From: Verrucomicrobiota bacterium | Lineage (GTDB): Bacteria > Verrucomicrobiota > Verrucomicrobiia > Opitutales > Opitutaceae | Direction of reading: 5' to 3' | DNA length: 7,557 bases | Assembly: GCA_023457035.1 (NCBI GenBank) | Contig: JAEWNN010000140.1 | Location: forward strand, 1 to 7,557 | In this document: in pieces, positions 1 through 6,311 of the stretch | How positions within the stretch are numbered: the stretch's first letter is position 1 | Layout of the letters: every line of letters begins with the position of its first letter | Position numbers and translations under genes: made by a program | Notes under the pieces: model-generated | Told to the model about the DNA's origin: nothing | Database searches by the model: none | What the model saw: only the letters and a program-made list of their open reading frames with translations

Positions 1-599
1 TGCCAGCCCGCGGCCAGCGCGCCGACGATGTCGTGCTCCCAGCTGTCGCCGACGTGCAGGATCTCCGGTGGGGCGCACCCGAGCGCGGTCGCGGCGTGGG
101 TGAAGATCGCGGGCGCGGGTTTCTCCACGCCGAGGTCGGCCGAGACAAACAGGTGGTCGACCCAACGGCGCCAGCCGAAGCCGGTGGCGACGCGGTGCAG
201 GCGCGAGTCCCAGTTGGAGAGAATCGCGAGCTTGAGGCCGCGGGTGCGCAGGGCGGCGAAGAGGGCGGGCAGGTCGGCGCGCGGTTGCCAGCGGCGCGCT
301 TGGGCGAACGCCTCCCACAGGTCCGGGAAGAGGCGGTCGATCGCCGCGGAGTCGGCCCACGGGCCGAGCACCTCGCCCACGAGATCGCGCCAGAACGCCA
401 CCTCGGTGGCCTCGGTCGGGCGCGGCAGGTGGTGGCGCGCCTTGAAGGCGGCGTGGAAACGCCGCTCCAGCTCCGCGTCGGGGGCGGCGAGCCCGTGCGC
501 GCGGGCGACTTCGCCGTAAACCGCGCCGACCGACGGGTGCGGCACGATGAGCGTGCCGGCGGCGTCGAAGGTGATCGCGCGGAGAGCGGTGAGGGACAC
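1..599 (-). CDS. HAD-superfamily hydrolase (partial, C-terminus beyond left edge)
   Basis: The first 199 residues can be read on the - strand, and the frame runs off the left edge. Four HAD motifs are visible. Motif I is FDAAGTL with the nucleophile Asp12. Motif II is LSNWD with Ser128. Motif III is Lys160 in EKPAP. Motif IV is HVGDSWEHD with Asp185 and Asp190. A helical cap fits between motifs I and II (about residues 20-110). The layout resembles the HDHD3/DREG-2 and 2-haloacid dehalogenase-like branches, whose members are mostly phosphatases or dehalogenases acting on small cytoplasmic substrates; the substrate here is unknown. The Asp normally two residues after the nucleophile is Ala14. 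I see no ATG start. GTG at 599 sits just before the conserved beta strand, and an in-frame GTG at 617 is an alternative; neither has a clear ribosome site. The gene diverges from the SGNH esterase gene. The family is confident, the start less so. Confidence 0.85.
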   Translation of the reverse strand, partial: MSLTALRAITFDAAGTLIVPHPSVGAVYGEVARAHGLAAPDAELERRFHAAFKARHHLPRPTEATEVAFWRDLVGEVLGPWADSAAIDRLFPDLWEAFAQARRWQPRADLPALFAALRTRGLKLAILSNWDSRLHRVATGFGWRRWVDHLFVSADLGVEKPAPAIFTHAATALGCAPPEILHVGDSWEHDIVGALAAGW

Positions 600-658
600 G
601 CGGGCAGCACAGGGCACGCACCCGCGGTGGGCAAGCGCGCGGTGGGGTGATTCTGGTT

Positions 659-678
659 CGCCGCGCGCACGCGCGGCG
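659..678. repeat. Perfect GC hairpin in divergent gap (REP-like or regulatory)
   Basis: CGCCGCGCG and CGCGCGGCG form a perfect 9-bp inverted repeat around the two bases CA (an 8-bp stem with a 4-base loop is more realistic). It lies between the divergent HAD and SGNH genes, 18 bases before the ATG at 697. It is followed by CCTACA, similar to the ACCTAC that follows the right-hand hairpin near 6210. It could be a single REP-like repeat or a structure in the 5' leader of the SGNH mRNA. Confidence 0.55.
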
Positions 679-686
679 CCTACACC

Positions 687-691
687 GGAGG
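687..691 (+). promoter_or_regulatory. Shine-Dalgarno site for the SGNH esterase gene
   Basis: GGAGG lies five bases before the ATG at 697. It favours that ATG over the in-frame upstream ATG at 547, which would add 50 residues in front of an otherwise ordinary signal peptide and would overlap the divergent HAD gene. Confidence 0.75.
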
Positions 692-696
692 CGATC

Positions 697-2082
697 ATGA
701 CGAGACTCCGTATCCCCTTCGTCCGGTTCGCCGCGGTCTTGTGGGTCGCGGTGGCCGCGCACCCGCTCGCCCTCGCCGCGCTGAAAGTCGCCTGCGTGGG
801 CGACAGCATCACGGCCGGCTACGCGCTCAAGGACCCGGTGCGCGACGCCTACCCGGCGCAGCTCGCGCAGCTGCTCGGCGCCGACTACGAGGTGCGCAAC
901 TTCGGCGTGAGCGCCGCCACGCTGATGGATGCCGGCAACTTCACCTACCGGACGCGCCCCGCGCACGACGAGGCCCTGGCGTGGCAACCCGACGTCGTCG
1001 TGATCGTACTCGGCACCAACGACACCAAGGCCGACAACATCGCGAAACACCCCGACGACTTCGTGCCCAGCTACCGCGGACTCATCGGGCGCTTCCGCGC
1101 GGCGAACCCCGCGGCGAAGATCGTGCTCTGCCTGCCGCCTCCGGCGTTTCCCGCGGGCATGGGCATCAGCGAGGCCGTGCTCGTGGCCGAGATCCTGCCG
1201 CGCATCCGACAGGTGGCGATCGAGGAGCAGCTCACGTTGCTCGACCTCCACACACCGCTGGCCGACGCCGGTGCGCTGTTCCCCGACAAGATCCATCCCG
1301 ACGTTGAGGGCGCGGGCCGCATCGCGCGGCTGGTCTATGGCGAGGTGATGTTTGCCACCACGCCCGCGGCGCAGTCGCTCGATCCGGTGGCGAACACCGC
1401 GGTCGTGCCCGTGCCGCGGTTGGAGGCCGACTGCTACAACTGGTGGACCCGCCATGCCGAGGTGCTCGCCGCCCGCGCGACCGCGTCGCCGGACGTGGTG
1501 CTCATCGGCGACTCGATCACGCACTTCTGGGCCGGCGAGCCGCGCGCGAATCGCGTGAACGGCCCGCAGGCGTGGGCGGCGACTTTCGGCGAGCGGCGCG
1601 TGCTCAATCTCGGCTTCGGCTGGGACCGCACGCAGAACGTGCTCTGGCGGCTCGAGCACGGCGAGTTCGACGGACTCAGGCCGGAGCTCGTGATCCTCAA
1701 CATCGGCACGAACAACTTCGCCGCCACGCCGCACTCCCGCGCGAACACGCCGGAGGAGGTTGCCGCCGGCATCCGCGCGATCCGGGAGAAGCTGCGCGCG
1801 CTCAGCCCCGGGACGCACGTGCTCGTGATGGGCGTGCTCCCGCGCGGGCACCAGCCCGGCGACTGCTTCCGCGCGCCGATCACGGCGCTCAACGCGAGCT
1901 TGGCGCGTGAGTTTGTGGGCGATTCGAAGACGACGTTCCTCGACATCGGGGCCCGGTTTCTGGACGCACAGGGCCGGATGGCGCCGGAGCTCATGCCGGA
2001 CGGCACGCATCCCTCCGAGGCCGGCTACGCGCTCTGGGGCCGCGCGATCATCGAGAGCGGGCGGCTGCCGTACCGAAACTGA
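697..2082 (+). CDS. Secreted protein with two tandem SGNH/GDSL esterase domains
   Basis: A 461-residue protein. Residues 1-27 look like a Sec signal peptide: Arg residues, a hydrophobic core, and likely cleavage after LALA. Two complete SGNH hydrolase domains follow. Domain 1 (about 29-220) has GDSIT with nucleophile Ser37, the block II Gly70 in NFGVS, GTND with Asn108, and Asp197-x-x-His200 in DKIHP. Domain 2 (about 235-461) has GDSIT with Ser273, LNLGFGWD (304-310), GTNN with Asn339, and Asp435-x-x-His438 in DGTHP. Domain 2 strongly recalls the platelet-activating-factor acetylhydrolase IB catalytic subunits, with WDRTQNVLWRLEHGE and VLPRG. Both active sites look intact, so the protein should remove acetyl or other short acyl esters, most likely from extracellular glycans; the substrate cannot be read from sequence. 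The ATG at 697 is chosen for its GGAGG site and the signal peptide. It appears to be a single-gene unit, since the next gene starts more than 500 bases downstream. Confidence 0.93.
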   Translation: MTRLRIPFVRFAAVLWVAVAAHPLALAALKVACVGDSITAGYALKDPVRDAYPAQLAQLLGADYEVRNFGVSAATLMDAGNFTYRTRPAHDEALAWQPDVVVIVLGTNDTKADNIAKHPDDFVPSYRGLIGRFRAANPAAKIVLCLPPPAFPAGMGISEAVLVAEILPRIRQVAIEEQLTLLDLHTPLADAGALFPDKIHPDVEGAGRIARLVYGEVMFATTPAAQSLDPVANTAVVPVPRLEADCYNWWTRHAEVLAARATASPDVVLIGDSITHFWAGEPRANRVNGPQAWAATFGERRVLNLGFGWDRTQNVLWRLEHGEFDGLRPELVILNIGTNNFAATPHSRANTPEEVAAGIRAIREKLRALSPGTHVLVMGVLPRGHQPGDCFRAPITALNASLAREFVGDSKTTFLDIGARFLDAQGRMAPELMPDGTHPSEAGYALWGRAIIESGRLPYRN

Positions 2083-2242
2083 GCAGCTGGACACAGAGGC
2101 CACAGCGCGGCTCGGCCGCAACCGAAGGGACGGAAGAGGAAGATCTGGAACTCAGGAAATCGGGAGACGCCCTGCGATGGGCTCAGGGACCGGTGAGGGC
2201 GAATGCGGGAGGTGGGAAACGGGCAGGAGCCGAGGGGACGAA

Positions 2243-2370
2243 CGTGGCGGGGTGCTTCAGCCCCCGCGAGCGACGCTGCAAACCAGACTGACCGGATCGC
2301 CGTCCCCGGCATTGCGGCGTGTCTGTGGCCGGCTCGTATCCGCCGGCCCGGGCTGAAGCGCCGGGCCACG
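2243..2370. repeat. Inverted pair of REP-like hairpins (type A doublet)
   Basis: Arms at 2243-2263 and 2350-2370 match as an inverted repeat in 18 of 21 positions. Each side also folds by itself over 21 bases. The left hairpin (2247-2267) is GCGGGG, bulged T, GC, loop TTCA, GC, CCCCGC. The right hairpin (2346-2366) is GCCCGG, GC, loop TGAA, GC, bulged G, CCGGGC. Loop and bulge are mirrored while the stem bases differ but still pair, which points to selection for structure. The spacer can also pair internally (CGCCG at 2298-2302 with CGGCG at 2315-2319). This is the layout of REP doublets mobilised by RAYT transposases in other bacteria; no transposase gene is in the window. Confidence 0.7.
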
Positions 2371-2568
2371 AGGGGGGCGATCGTGGCACGGCGCCAAGGC
2401 TTTCATCTGGGGCGAACGGTCGAAGTTCTGGCGATCTTCGCCACTGCAAGCGGTGTGCGCCAGCGCCCACGGCGGCGCCGGGGCTGTACGGACCGGAGGC
2501 GACCCGCTGAACCGCACTCCGGCCCGCCGCCCCCTTCGGGCTTGGCGCGGGGGACGGGGGCTGCGAGC

Positions 2569-2578
2569 CTGCCGGCAG
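2569..2578. promoter_or_regulatory. 10-bp palindrome just upstream of the cyclase start
   Basis: CTGCCGGCAG is a perfect palindrome ending 12 bases before the ATG at 2591. It occupies the place where a Shine-Dalgarno site would be expected, and none is seen there. It could be an operator or a weak mRNA hairpin; in DNA this GC-rich it may also be chance. Confidence 0.25.
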
Positions 2579-2590
2579 AACCACGCGGCG

Positions 2591-4681
2591 ATGGCCACCC
2601 AACCCCGTTACCGGAAACTCCTGCAGGCATGCGCTCCGTCCGGCGCGGTGCTGGTGGTGGTCGGCTTGCTCGGAGCGGCCGGGGCGCTGGGTTCGCTCGA
2701 CCGCGCGTGGTTCGACTTCCTGCAGCGCAAGACGGCGCGTTTCGCGCCGGTGCCGGCGGACACGGCGCTGGTGCTGATCGACGAGACGGCGCTGCAGCGG
2801 ATGGGGGCGGAGGATTTCGGCTATCGCTGGCCGTGGCCGCGGCGGGCCTTCGCCGGCCTGTTCGCCTCCCTGCACCGCGCGGGGGCCAGGGCGGTGGTGG
2901 CGGACTTCAATTTCTTCGAAGCGAGCGAGGATCCGATGCAGGACTACGAGTTTGGCGCGCTCGCAGCGGCGCTGCCGGAGCTCACGCTCGGCGCGATGCC
3001 GGCCACGGCAGACAAGCCCGAGCAACTGCCGGTGATCTGGCCGGCGGAGTTCCGGGAGAGCTACGCAGCGCTGTTCCAGCGTCCGCGTTGGGGTTCCACG
3101 CGGTCGGTGCCCGATGCGGACTCGGTGATCCGGCGCTACATCGCGAAGGATTCGCTCACCGCGGTGGCGGTGCAGCGGAACACGGAGCTGCCGGCGACGC
3201 CCCCGTTGCTGCGTTGGCGCGGCAGCCTTGGCGAGCTGCGCGCGCGCGGCGTGCCGGTGTTGACGGCGGCGCCGTTCGCCGTCGACGGGGTCGCGGTGGC
3301 GAAGCGCGCGGCCGAGGTCGCGAGTGATCTTGAGCCGGCGGCGCTGGCGCAGGCGGTCGAGGCCGCGCCCGTGCCGACCGAGCCGCTGATCCGCGACGCG
3401 TTTGCGAAGGTGCGTGGGCGCGTGGTGTTCGTCGGGGTGAACGCGGCGAGCACGTACGACTACATCGCCACGCCGTGCGGTGCGCCGGAGCCGGGCGTGG
3501 TCTCGCACTGGACGGCGTATGCGAATCTCACGGCCGGCGGCTTCCTGCGGGAGGCCGGGCCGTGGGCCTCCGGTGGTGTGTTGGTGCTGCTCGTGGCGGT
3601 GCTCGGTTGGGTGGCGCGTGGTGGCATCGGGATCTGGCGGCCGGCGCTGGCGGCCGGGGGCGGTGCGGCGCTCGCGCTGGGCGGCAGCGCGGCGGCGTTC
3701 CTCGGCAACGTGTGGTTCGCGCCGATGCTGCCGGTGGCGGGCGCGGCGGCGGGCTTCGGCGCGGTGGCGGTGCAGAGCTTCCTGCTGGAGCGCGCGCGGA
3801 AGAAGGAGATCCAGGGCTGGTTCGGCAGCTACGTCTCGCCGGCGGTGGTGAAGCAGCTCGTCCAGAATCCGGATGCGCTCAAGCTCGGCGGCGAGAAGCG
3901 TGAGCTCACGATCTTCTTCGCCGACCTGGCCAACTTCACGACGCTCTCGGAGTCGATGCCCCCGGAGGAGCTGGTGCCGCTGATCAACTCCGTGCTGGAG
4001 GACCTCACCGAGGGCGTGCTGCGGCACGGCTGCTACGTCGACAAGTACATCGGCGACGCGATCATGGGCGTGTTCGGCAGCCCGGAGCCGCTGGAGAACC
4101 ACGCGCTCTCGGCCTGCCGCGCGGCGCTGGAGAGCATGCGCCGGCTGGAGACACTCAACGAGCGGATCGAGCGCGAGCACGGCCGGCGCCTGGGCATGCG
4201 CATCGGCGTGAACACGGGCGACGTGATCGTGGGCAACGTCGGATCGACCAAGAAGCGCAACTACACCGTGCTCGGCGACGCCGTGAACCTCGCCTCGCGG
4301 CTGGAGGGCGCGAACAAGGAGTTCCACACGGGCATCCTGATTGGGCCGCGGACGGCGGCGCTGCTCGGCGACGCGCTCGTCACCCGGCCGGTGGCGCAGC
4401 TGAAGGTGAAGGGCAAGAAGCAGGCCGTGGAGGTGTTCGAGCTGGTCGCCGAGCCGGAGGCGCTCGACGAGGGCGCGCGGCGGTTCCTGGCGGCGTACGG
4501 CGCCGGTTATGCGGCGTACTGCCAGCGGCGGTTCGCGGAGGCCTGCCGGGCGTTCGCCACGGCTGCGACGTTGCGCCCCGACGACTTTCTTGCCACGCGT
4601 TATGCCGAGGAAACGGAACGCCTGGCCGACTCGCCCCCACCGGCCGACTGGGAGCCCATTCTCGAACTGCATTCCAAATGA
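2591..4681 (+). CDS. CHASE2-domain class III adenylate cyclase, membrane-bound
   Basis: A 696-residue receptor-type cyclase expected to make cAMP from ATP at the inner membrane. Order of parts: a short cytoplasmic N-terminus; transmembrane helix 1 (about 18-35); a CHASE2-like extracytoplasmic sensor (about 36-315) that opens with AWFDFLQRK and ends with RGRVVFVGVNAAS; three further helices (about 328-342, 351-371 and 376-396); and a linker beginning WFGSYVSP, typical of this class. The catalytic domain spans about 435-600. It has both metal-binding Asp residues (Asp445 in FFADLANFT and Asp489 in DKYIGD), the ATP-selecting pair Lys485 and Asp563, and the transition-state residues Asn566 and Arg570 in GDAVNLASR, so it looks active and specific for ATP over GTP. 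The tail (about 612-680) resembles one TPR-like helical hairpin. ATG 2591 is chosen because it directly precedes the first membrane helix; a GTG at 2453 would add 46 low-complexity residues. No Shine-Dalgarno site is obvious. The stop overlaps the next start. Confidence 0.95.
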   Translation: MATQPRYRKLLQACAPSGAVLVVVGLLGAAGALGSLDRAWFDFLQRKTARFAPVPADTALVLIDETALQRMGAEDFGYRWPWPRRAFAGLFASLHRAGARAVVADFNFFEASEDPMQDYEFGALAAALPELTLGAMPATADKPEQLPVIWPAEFRESYAALFQRPRWGSTRSVPDADSVIRRYIAKDSLTAVAVQRNTELPATPPLLRWRGSLGELRARGVPVLTAAPFAVDGVAVAKRAAEVASDLEPAALAQAVEAAPVPTEPLIRDAFAKVRGRVVFVGVNAASTYDYIATPCGAPEPGVVSHWTAYANLTAGGFLREAGPWASGGVLVLLVAVLGWVARGGIGIWRPALAAGGGAALALGGSAAAFLGNVWFAPMLPVAGAAAGFGAVAVQSFLLERARKKEIQGWFGSYVSPAVVKQLVQNPDALKLGGEKRELTIFFADLANFTTLSESMPPEELVPLINSVLEDLTEGVLRHGCYVDKYIGDAIMGVFGSPEPLENHALSACRAALESMRRLETLNERIEREHGRRLGMRIGVNTGDVIVGNVGSTKKRNYTVLGDAVNLASRLEGANKEFHTGILIGPRTAALLGDALVTRPVAQLKVKGKKQAVEVFELVAEPEALDEGARRFLAAYGAGYAAYCQRRFAEACRAFATAATLRPDDFLATRYAEETERLADSPPPADWEPILELHSK

Positions 4682-5187
4682 ACACGAACTCACCCCTGCG
4701 CCTGCTCGCCCTCGCGGCGTTGGCCGGCGCGCTTGCGACCTCGGTCGTGGCGGAGCCGAAGGCGGGCGGCACCGTCTACTCCAAGCGCAACGGGCTCTCG
4801 CTCTATGCGGCGCCGAACTCGCAGGCGGCCGTGGCCGGCACTGTCGGCTTCGCGGAGACGCTCAAGATCGCCGAAGTGAACCCCAGCGGAAAATGGCTCA
4901 AGGTGACCGCCCCCGGCGGCTCCGGCTGGGTCTTCGCCGGCTTCACGGCGGAGAAGAAACCCGAGGCGGAGAAGACCGCCGGGATCGGCTCGGTCGACGC
5001 CTCGGAGTCGACGACGGCCGCGGCGGCCCGGCCGCTCTCGCCGGAGGCGGAGCAGTACGCGGCGCGCCATGGGAAAGTGGAGGCCGGCCAGGACGTCGAC
5101 TGGGTCGAGGCCGAGGCCCACAAGGTCGCGCCGCAGATCGTCGCCGCCTACATGAAGGAGAACAAGAAAGGGGAGTATCAGGAATGA
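4678..5187 (+). CDS. Secreted SH3-domain (SH3b-like) protein
   Basis: A 169-residue protein. Residues 1-25 form a clear signal peptide with likely cleavage after SVVA. A bacterial SH3-like domain follows (about 30-90): it begins GGTVYSKRNGLSLYAAP and ends with GWVFAGF (83-89), the usual final strands of SH3b folds. Such domains bind peptidoglycan peptides or partner proteins in the periplasm. The rest is a charged, Ala/Glu-rich linker (about 91-125) and a predicted helical tail (about 126-169) with no family I recognise. The ATG overlaps the cyclase stop (ATGA, 4678-4681) and has no ribosome site of its own, so translation is probably coupled to the cyclase. Its own stop overlaps the M48 protease start in the same way. 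An adaptor or cell-wall-sensing role beside the cyclase and protease is inference. Confidence 0.85.
   Translation: MNTNSPLRLLALAALAGALATSVVAEPKAGGTVYSKRNGLSLYAAPNSQAAVAGTVGFAETLKIAEVNPSGKWLKVTAPGGSGWVFAGFTAEKKPEAEKTAGIGSVDASESTTAAAARPLSPEAEQYAARHGKVEAGQDVDWVEAEAHKVAPQIVAAYMKENKKGEYQE
5169..5175 (+). promoter_or_regulatory. Shine-Dalgarno site for the M48 protease gene
   Basis: AGGGGAG lies eight bases before the ATG at 5184, inside the end of the SH3 gene. The protease can thus be initiated independently as well as by coupling, unlike the SH3 gene, which has no visible site. Confidence 0.65.
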
Positions 5188-6017
5188 AAACGCTGCGTAT
5201 GCTCGTGGGGGCGTTGTTGCTCGGCGCCGTCTCGACGGCCTTCGCCTTCGATTTTGGCGGCCTGGCCAAGGGCGTGGGCGAGAAGCTCGCGACCGACAAG
5301 GAGAAGCGCGACCAGCTTTCGAAAGGAGCCAGCGGGCTCACCTTGGAGGAGGAGATCAACATCGGGGACTCCGTCTCGGTGGAGATCGTGGCGCGCTATG
5401 GCGGGGTCTGGCGGGACAAGGTGGCGACCCAGCGGGTGAATCTGGTGGGCAAGACGCTCGCCCGCTATGCCAAGCGCGACAGCCTCGACTGGCGCTTCGG
5501 AGTCCTCGATTCGGATGCCGTGAACGCGTTCTCCGCGCCGAACGGCCGCGTGTTCATCACGAAGGGACTCTACCGGCTTCTCGCCAACGACGAGGAGCTG
5601 GCGGGGGTGCTGGCGCACGAGATCGCGCACATCGACCTGCGCCACGCGGCGAAGATCATCGCCGGCAAGCAGGGCACCGGGGCCGCCCTCGGCCTCGTGG
5701 CGGAATCCGCCGGCGATCAGCTGAGCAGTCAATACGGCGATCTGCCGGAGGCGACCCAGATGCTCGAGGAGGCCGTCGCGAAGGCGGTGGCCGGCATCCT
5801 GACCAACGGGTACGGCTCGGACCGCGAGTACGAGGCCGACCGGACCGCCTACGAGCTGGCGAAGGTCTGCGGCTTCGAGCCCAACGGCCTGCGCATCGCG
5901 CTCCAGAAGGTCGAGGCGAACACGGCCAAGGCGAAGGAGACGTTCAACACGCATCCGAGGACCGGTGACCGCCTGAGGAAGCTGCCCGGCGGCGAGAAGA
6001 AGAAGGGCAAGGGCTGA
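5184..6017 (+). CDS. Secreted M48-family zinc metalloprotease
   Basis: A 277-residue protease with a signal peptide (about 1-21, cleavage after AFA). The M48 core runs from about residue 50 to 270. It has the zinc motif HEIAH at 145-149 (ligands His145 and His149, catalytic Glu146), the third ligand Glu215 in REYEAD (the family's E-x3-D pattern with Asp219), and the C-terminal THPRTGDRL block found in most family members. The region NAFSAPNGRVFITKGLY before the zinc helix is the typical substrate-edge strand. Size and domain layout match periplasmic or lipoprotein M48 enzymes such as E. coli LoiP and YcaL, which degrade damaged envelope proteins; there is no lipobox Cys here, so it should be soluble. 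The tail is Lys-rich (GGEKKKGKG). Its ATG overlaps the SH3 stop (5184-5187) and a good Shine-Dalgarno site precedes it. It is the last gene of the cyclase operon. Confidence 0.95.
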   Translation: MKTLRMLVGALLLGAVSTAFAFDFGGLAKGVGEKLATDKEKRDQLSKGASGLTLEEEINIGDSVSVEIVARYGGVWRDKVATQRVNLVGKTLARYAKRDSLDWRFGVLDSDAVNAFSAPNGRVFITKGLYRLLANDEELAGVLAHEIAHIDLRHAAKIIAGKQGTGAALGLVAESAGDQLSSQYGDLPEATQMLEEAVAKAVAGILTNGYGSDREYEADRTAYELAKVCGFEPNGLRIALQKVEANTAKAKETFNTHPRTGDRLRKLPGGEKKKGKG

Positions 6018-6060
6018 GCCCCGGCGCCGCGCGAACGCGGCACTCCCGAGTGGGATTTCG

Positions 6061-6087
6061 CCGGCCGGCCCCGCATGGGCCGGCCGG
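6061..6087 (+). terminator. Terminator-like 11-bp perfect hairpin after the M48 gene
   Basis: CCGGCCGGCCC and GGGCCGGCCGG form a perfect 11-bp stem with the loop CGCAT, 43 bases after the M48 stop. The following TTCTGTTC is a weak T-tract, so an intrinsic terminator for the cyclase-SH3-M48 operon is plausible. The stem may instead stall RNA polymerase or protect the transcript's 3' end. Confidence 0.6.
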
Positions 6088-6130
6088 TTCTGTTCATGGT
6101 GGGGTGGCGCTGCGCCGGATCGTGTGGCGG

Positions 6131-6216
6131 GCAGGACCAGTCTCCGACTGGTCACGACGGGTTTGCGCCGGCGGGAGGGGCGTGAGCTGGGGAGGCCGGT
6201 CGGAGACCGGACCTAC
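6131..6216. repeat. Inverted pair of REP-like hairpins (type B doublet)
   Basis: Arms at 6131-6153 and 6194-6216 match as an inverted repeat in 18 of 23 positions. Each arm is a hairpin in its own right. The left is GACCAGTC-TCC-GACTGGTC (6135-6153, 8-bp stem). The right is CCGGTC-GGA-GACCGG (6196-6210, 6-bp stem). The three-base loops TCC and GGA are reverse complements, as expected of inverted copies. The sequence differs from the doublet at 2243-2370, so it is a second repeat family with the same architecture. Confidence 0.7.
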
Positions 6217-6311
6217 TTGTTCGGTTGCCAGCGCAGGCTTGCGGCCGGGGGTGTATCCGGGCGATATGCGGAACAGCCCGCCGCCGGTGCGGGCGGTTGC
6301 CGACCCTGCCC

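Larger units (their letters stand above)
2083..2590. other. 508-base intergenic region without a convincing gene
   Basis: The stretch between the SGNH gene and the cyclase gene holds no frame with recognisable protein features. Just after the SGNH stop there is a small hairpin, GCGGC-TCG-GCCGC at 2107-2119, without a T-tract, so it is a poor terminator. The middle is occupied by the paired REP-like hairpins at 2243-2370. The 3' part (2371-2590) must carry the promoter and leader of the cyclase operon, but I cannot assign -35 and -10 boxes with confidence. Confidence 0.6.
6018..6311. other. 294-base intergenic region with hairpins only
   Basis: No convincing gene. The first half holds the terminator-like hairpin at 6061-6087. 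The second holds the inverted hairpin pair at 6131-6216. The remaining 95 bases before the channel ATG must contain any promoter for that gene, but no clear boxes or Shine-Dalgarno site are visible. Confidence 0.6.

Noticed and set aside
28..650. Two overlapping + strand frames at the left edge
   Set aside because: Arg/Gly/Ala-rich products without motifs; the - strand carries all four HAD motifs in one frame.
547..696. An upstream in-frame ATG for the SGNH esterase
   Set aside because: It would bury the signal peptide behind 50 unstructured residues and overlap the HAD gene. The ATG at 697 has a GGAGG site at the right distance.
2107..2119. A terminator after the SGNH gene
   Set aside because: The stem is only five base pairs and no T-tract follows, so I do not call it.
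2453..2590. A GTG start extending the cyclase by 46 residues
   Set aside because: The extension is Arg/Gly-rich with no membrane or domain character, while ATG 2591 directly precedes the expected first helix.
2183..4693. A very long open frame on the - strand opposite the cyclase gene
   Set aside because: Its translation is dominated by Arg, His, Gln and Ala with no domain or membrane pattern, as expected for the antisense of a GC-rich gene. The + strand has clear CHASE2 and cyclase motifs.
5178..6155. A 325-codon open frame on the - strand opposite the M48 gene
   Set aside because: It has no recognisable motif and mirrors the codon bias of the protease gene, whose HEIAH and signal peptide are clear on the + strand.
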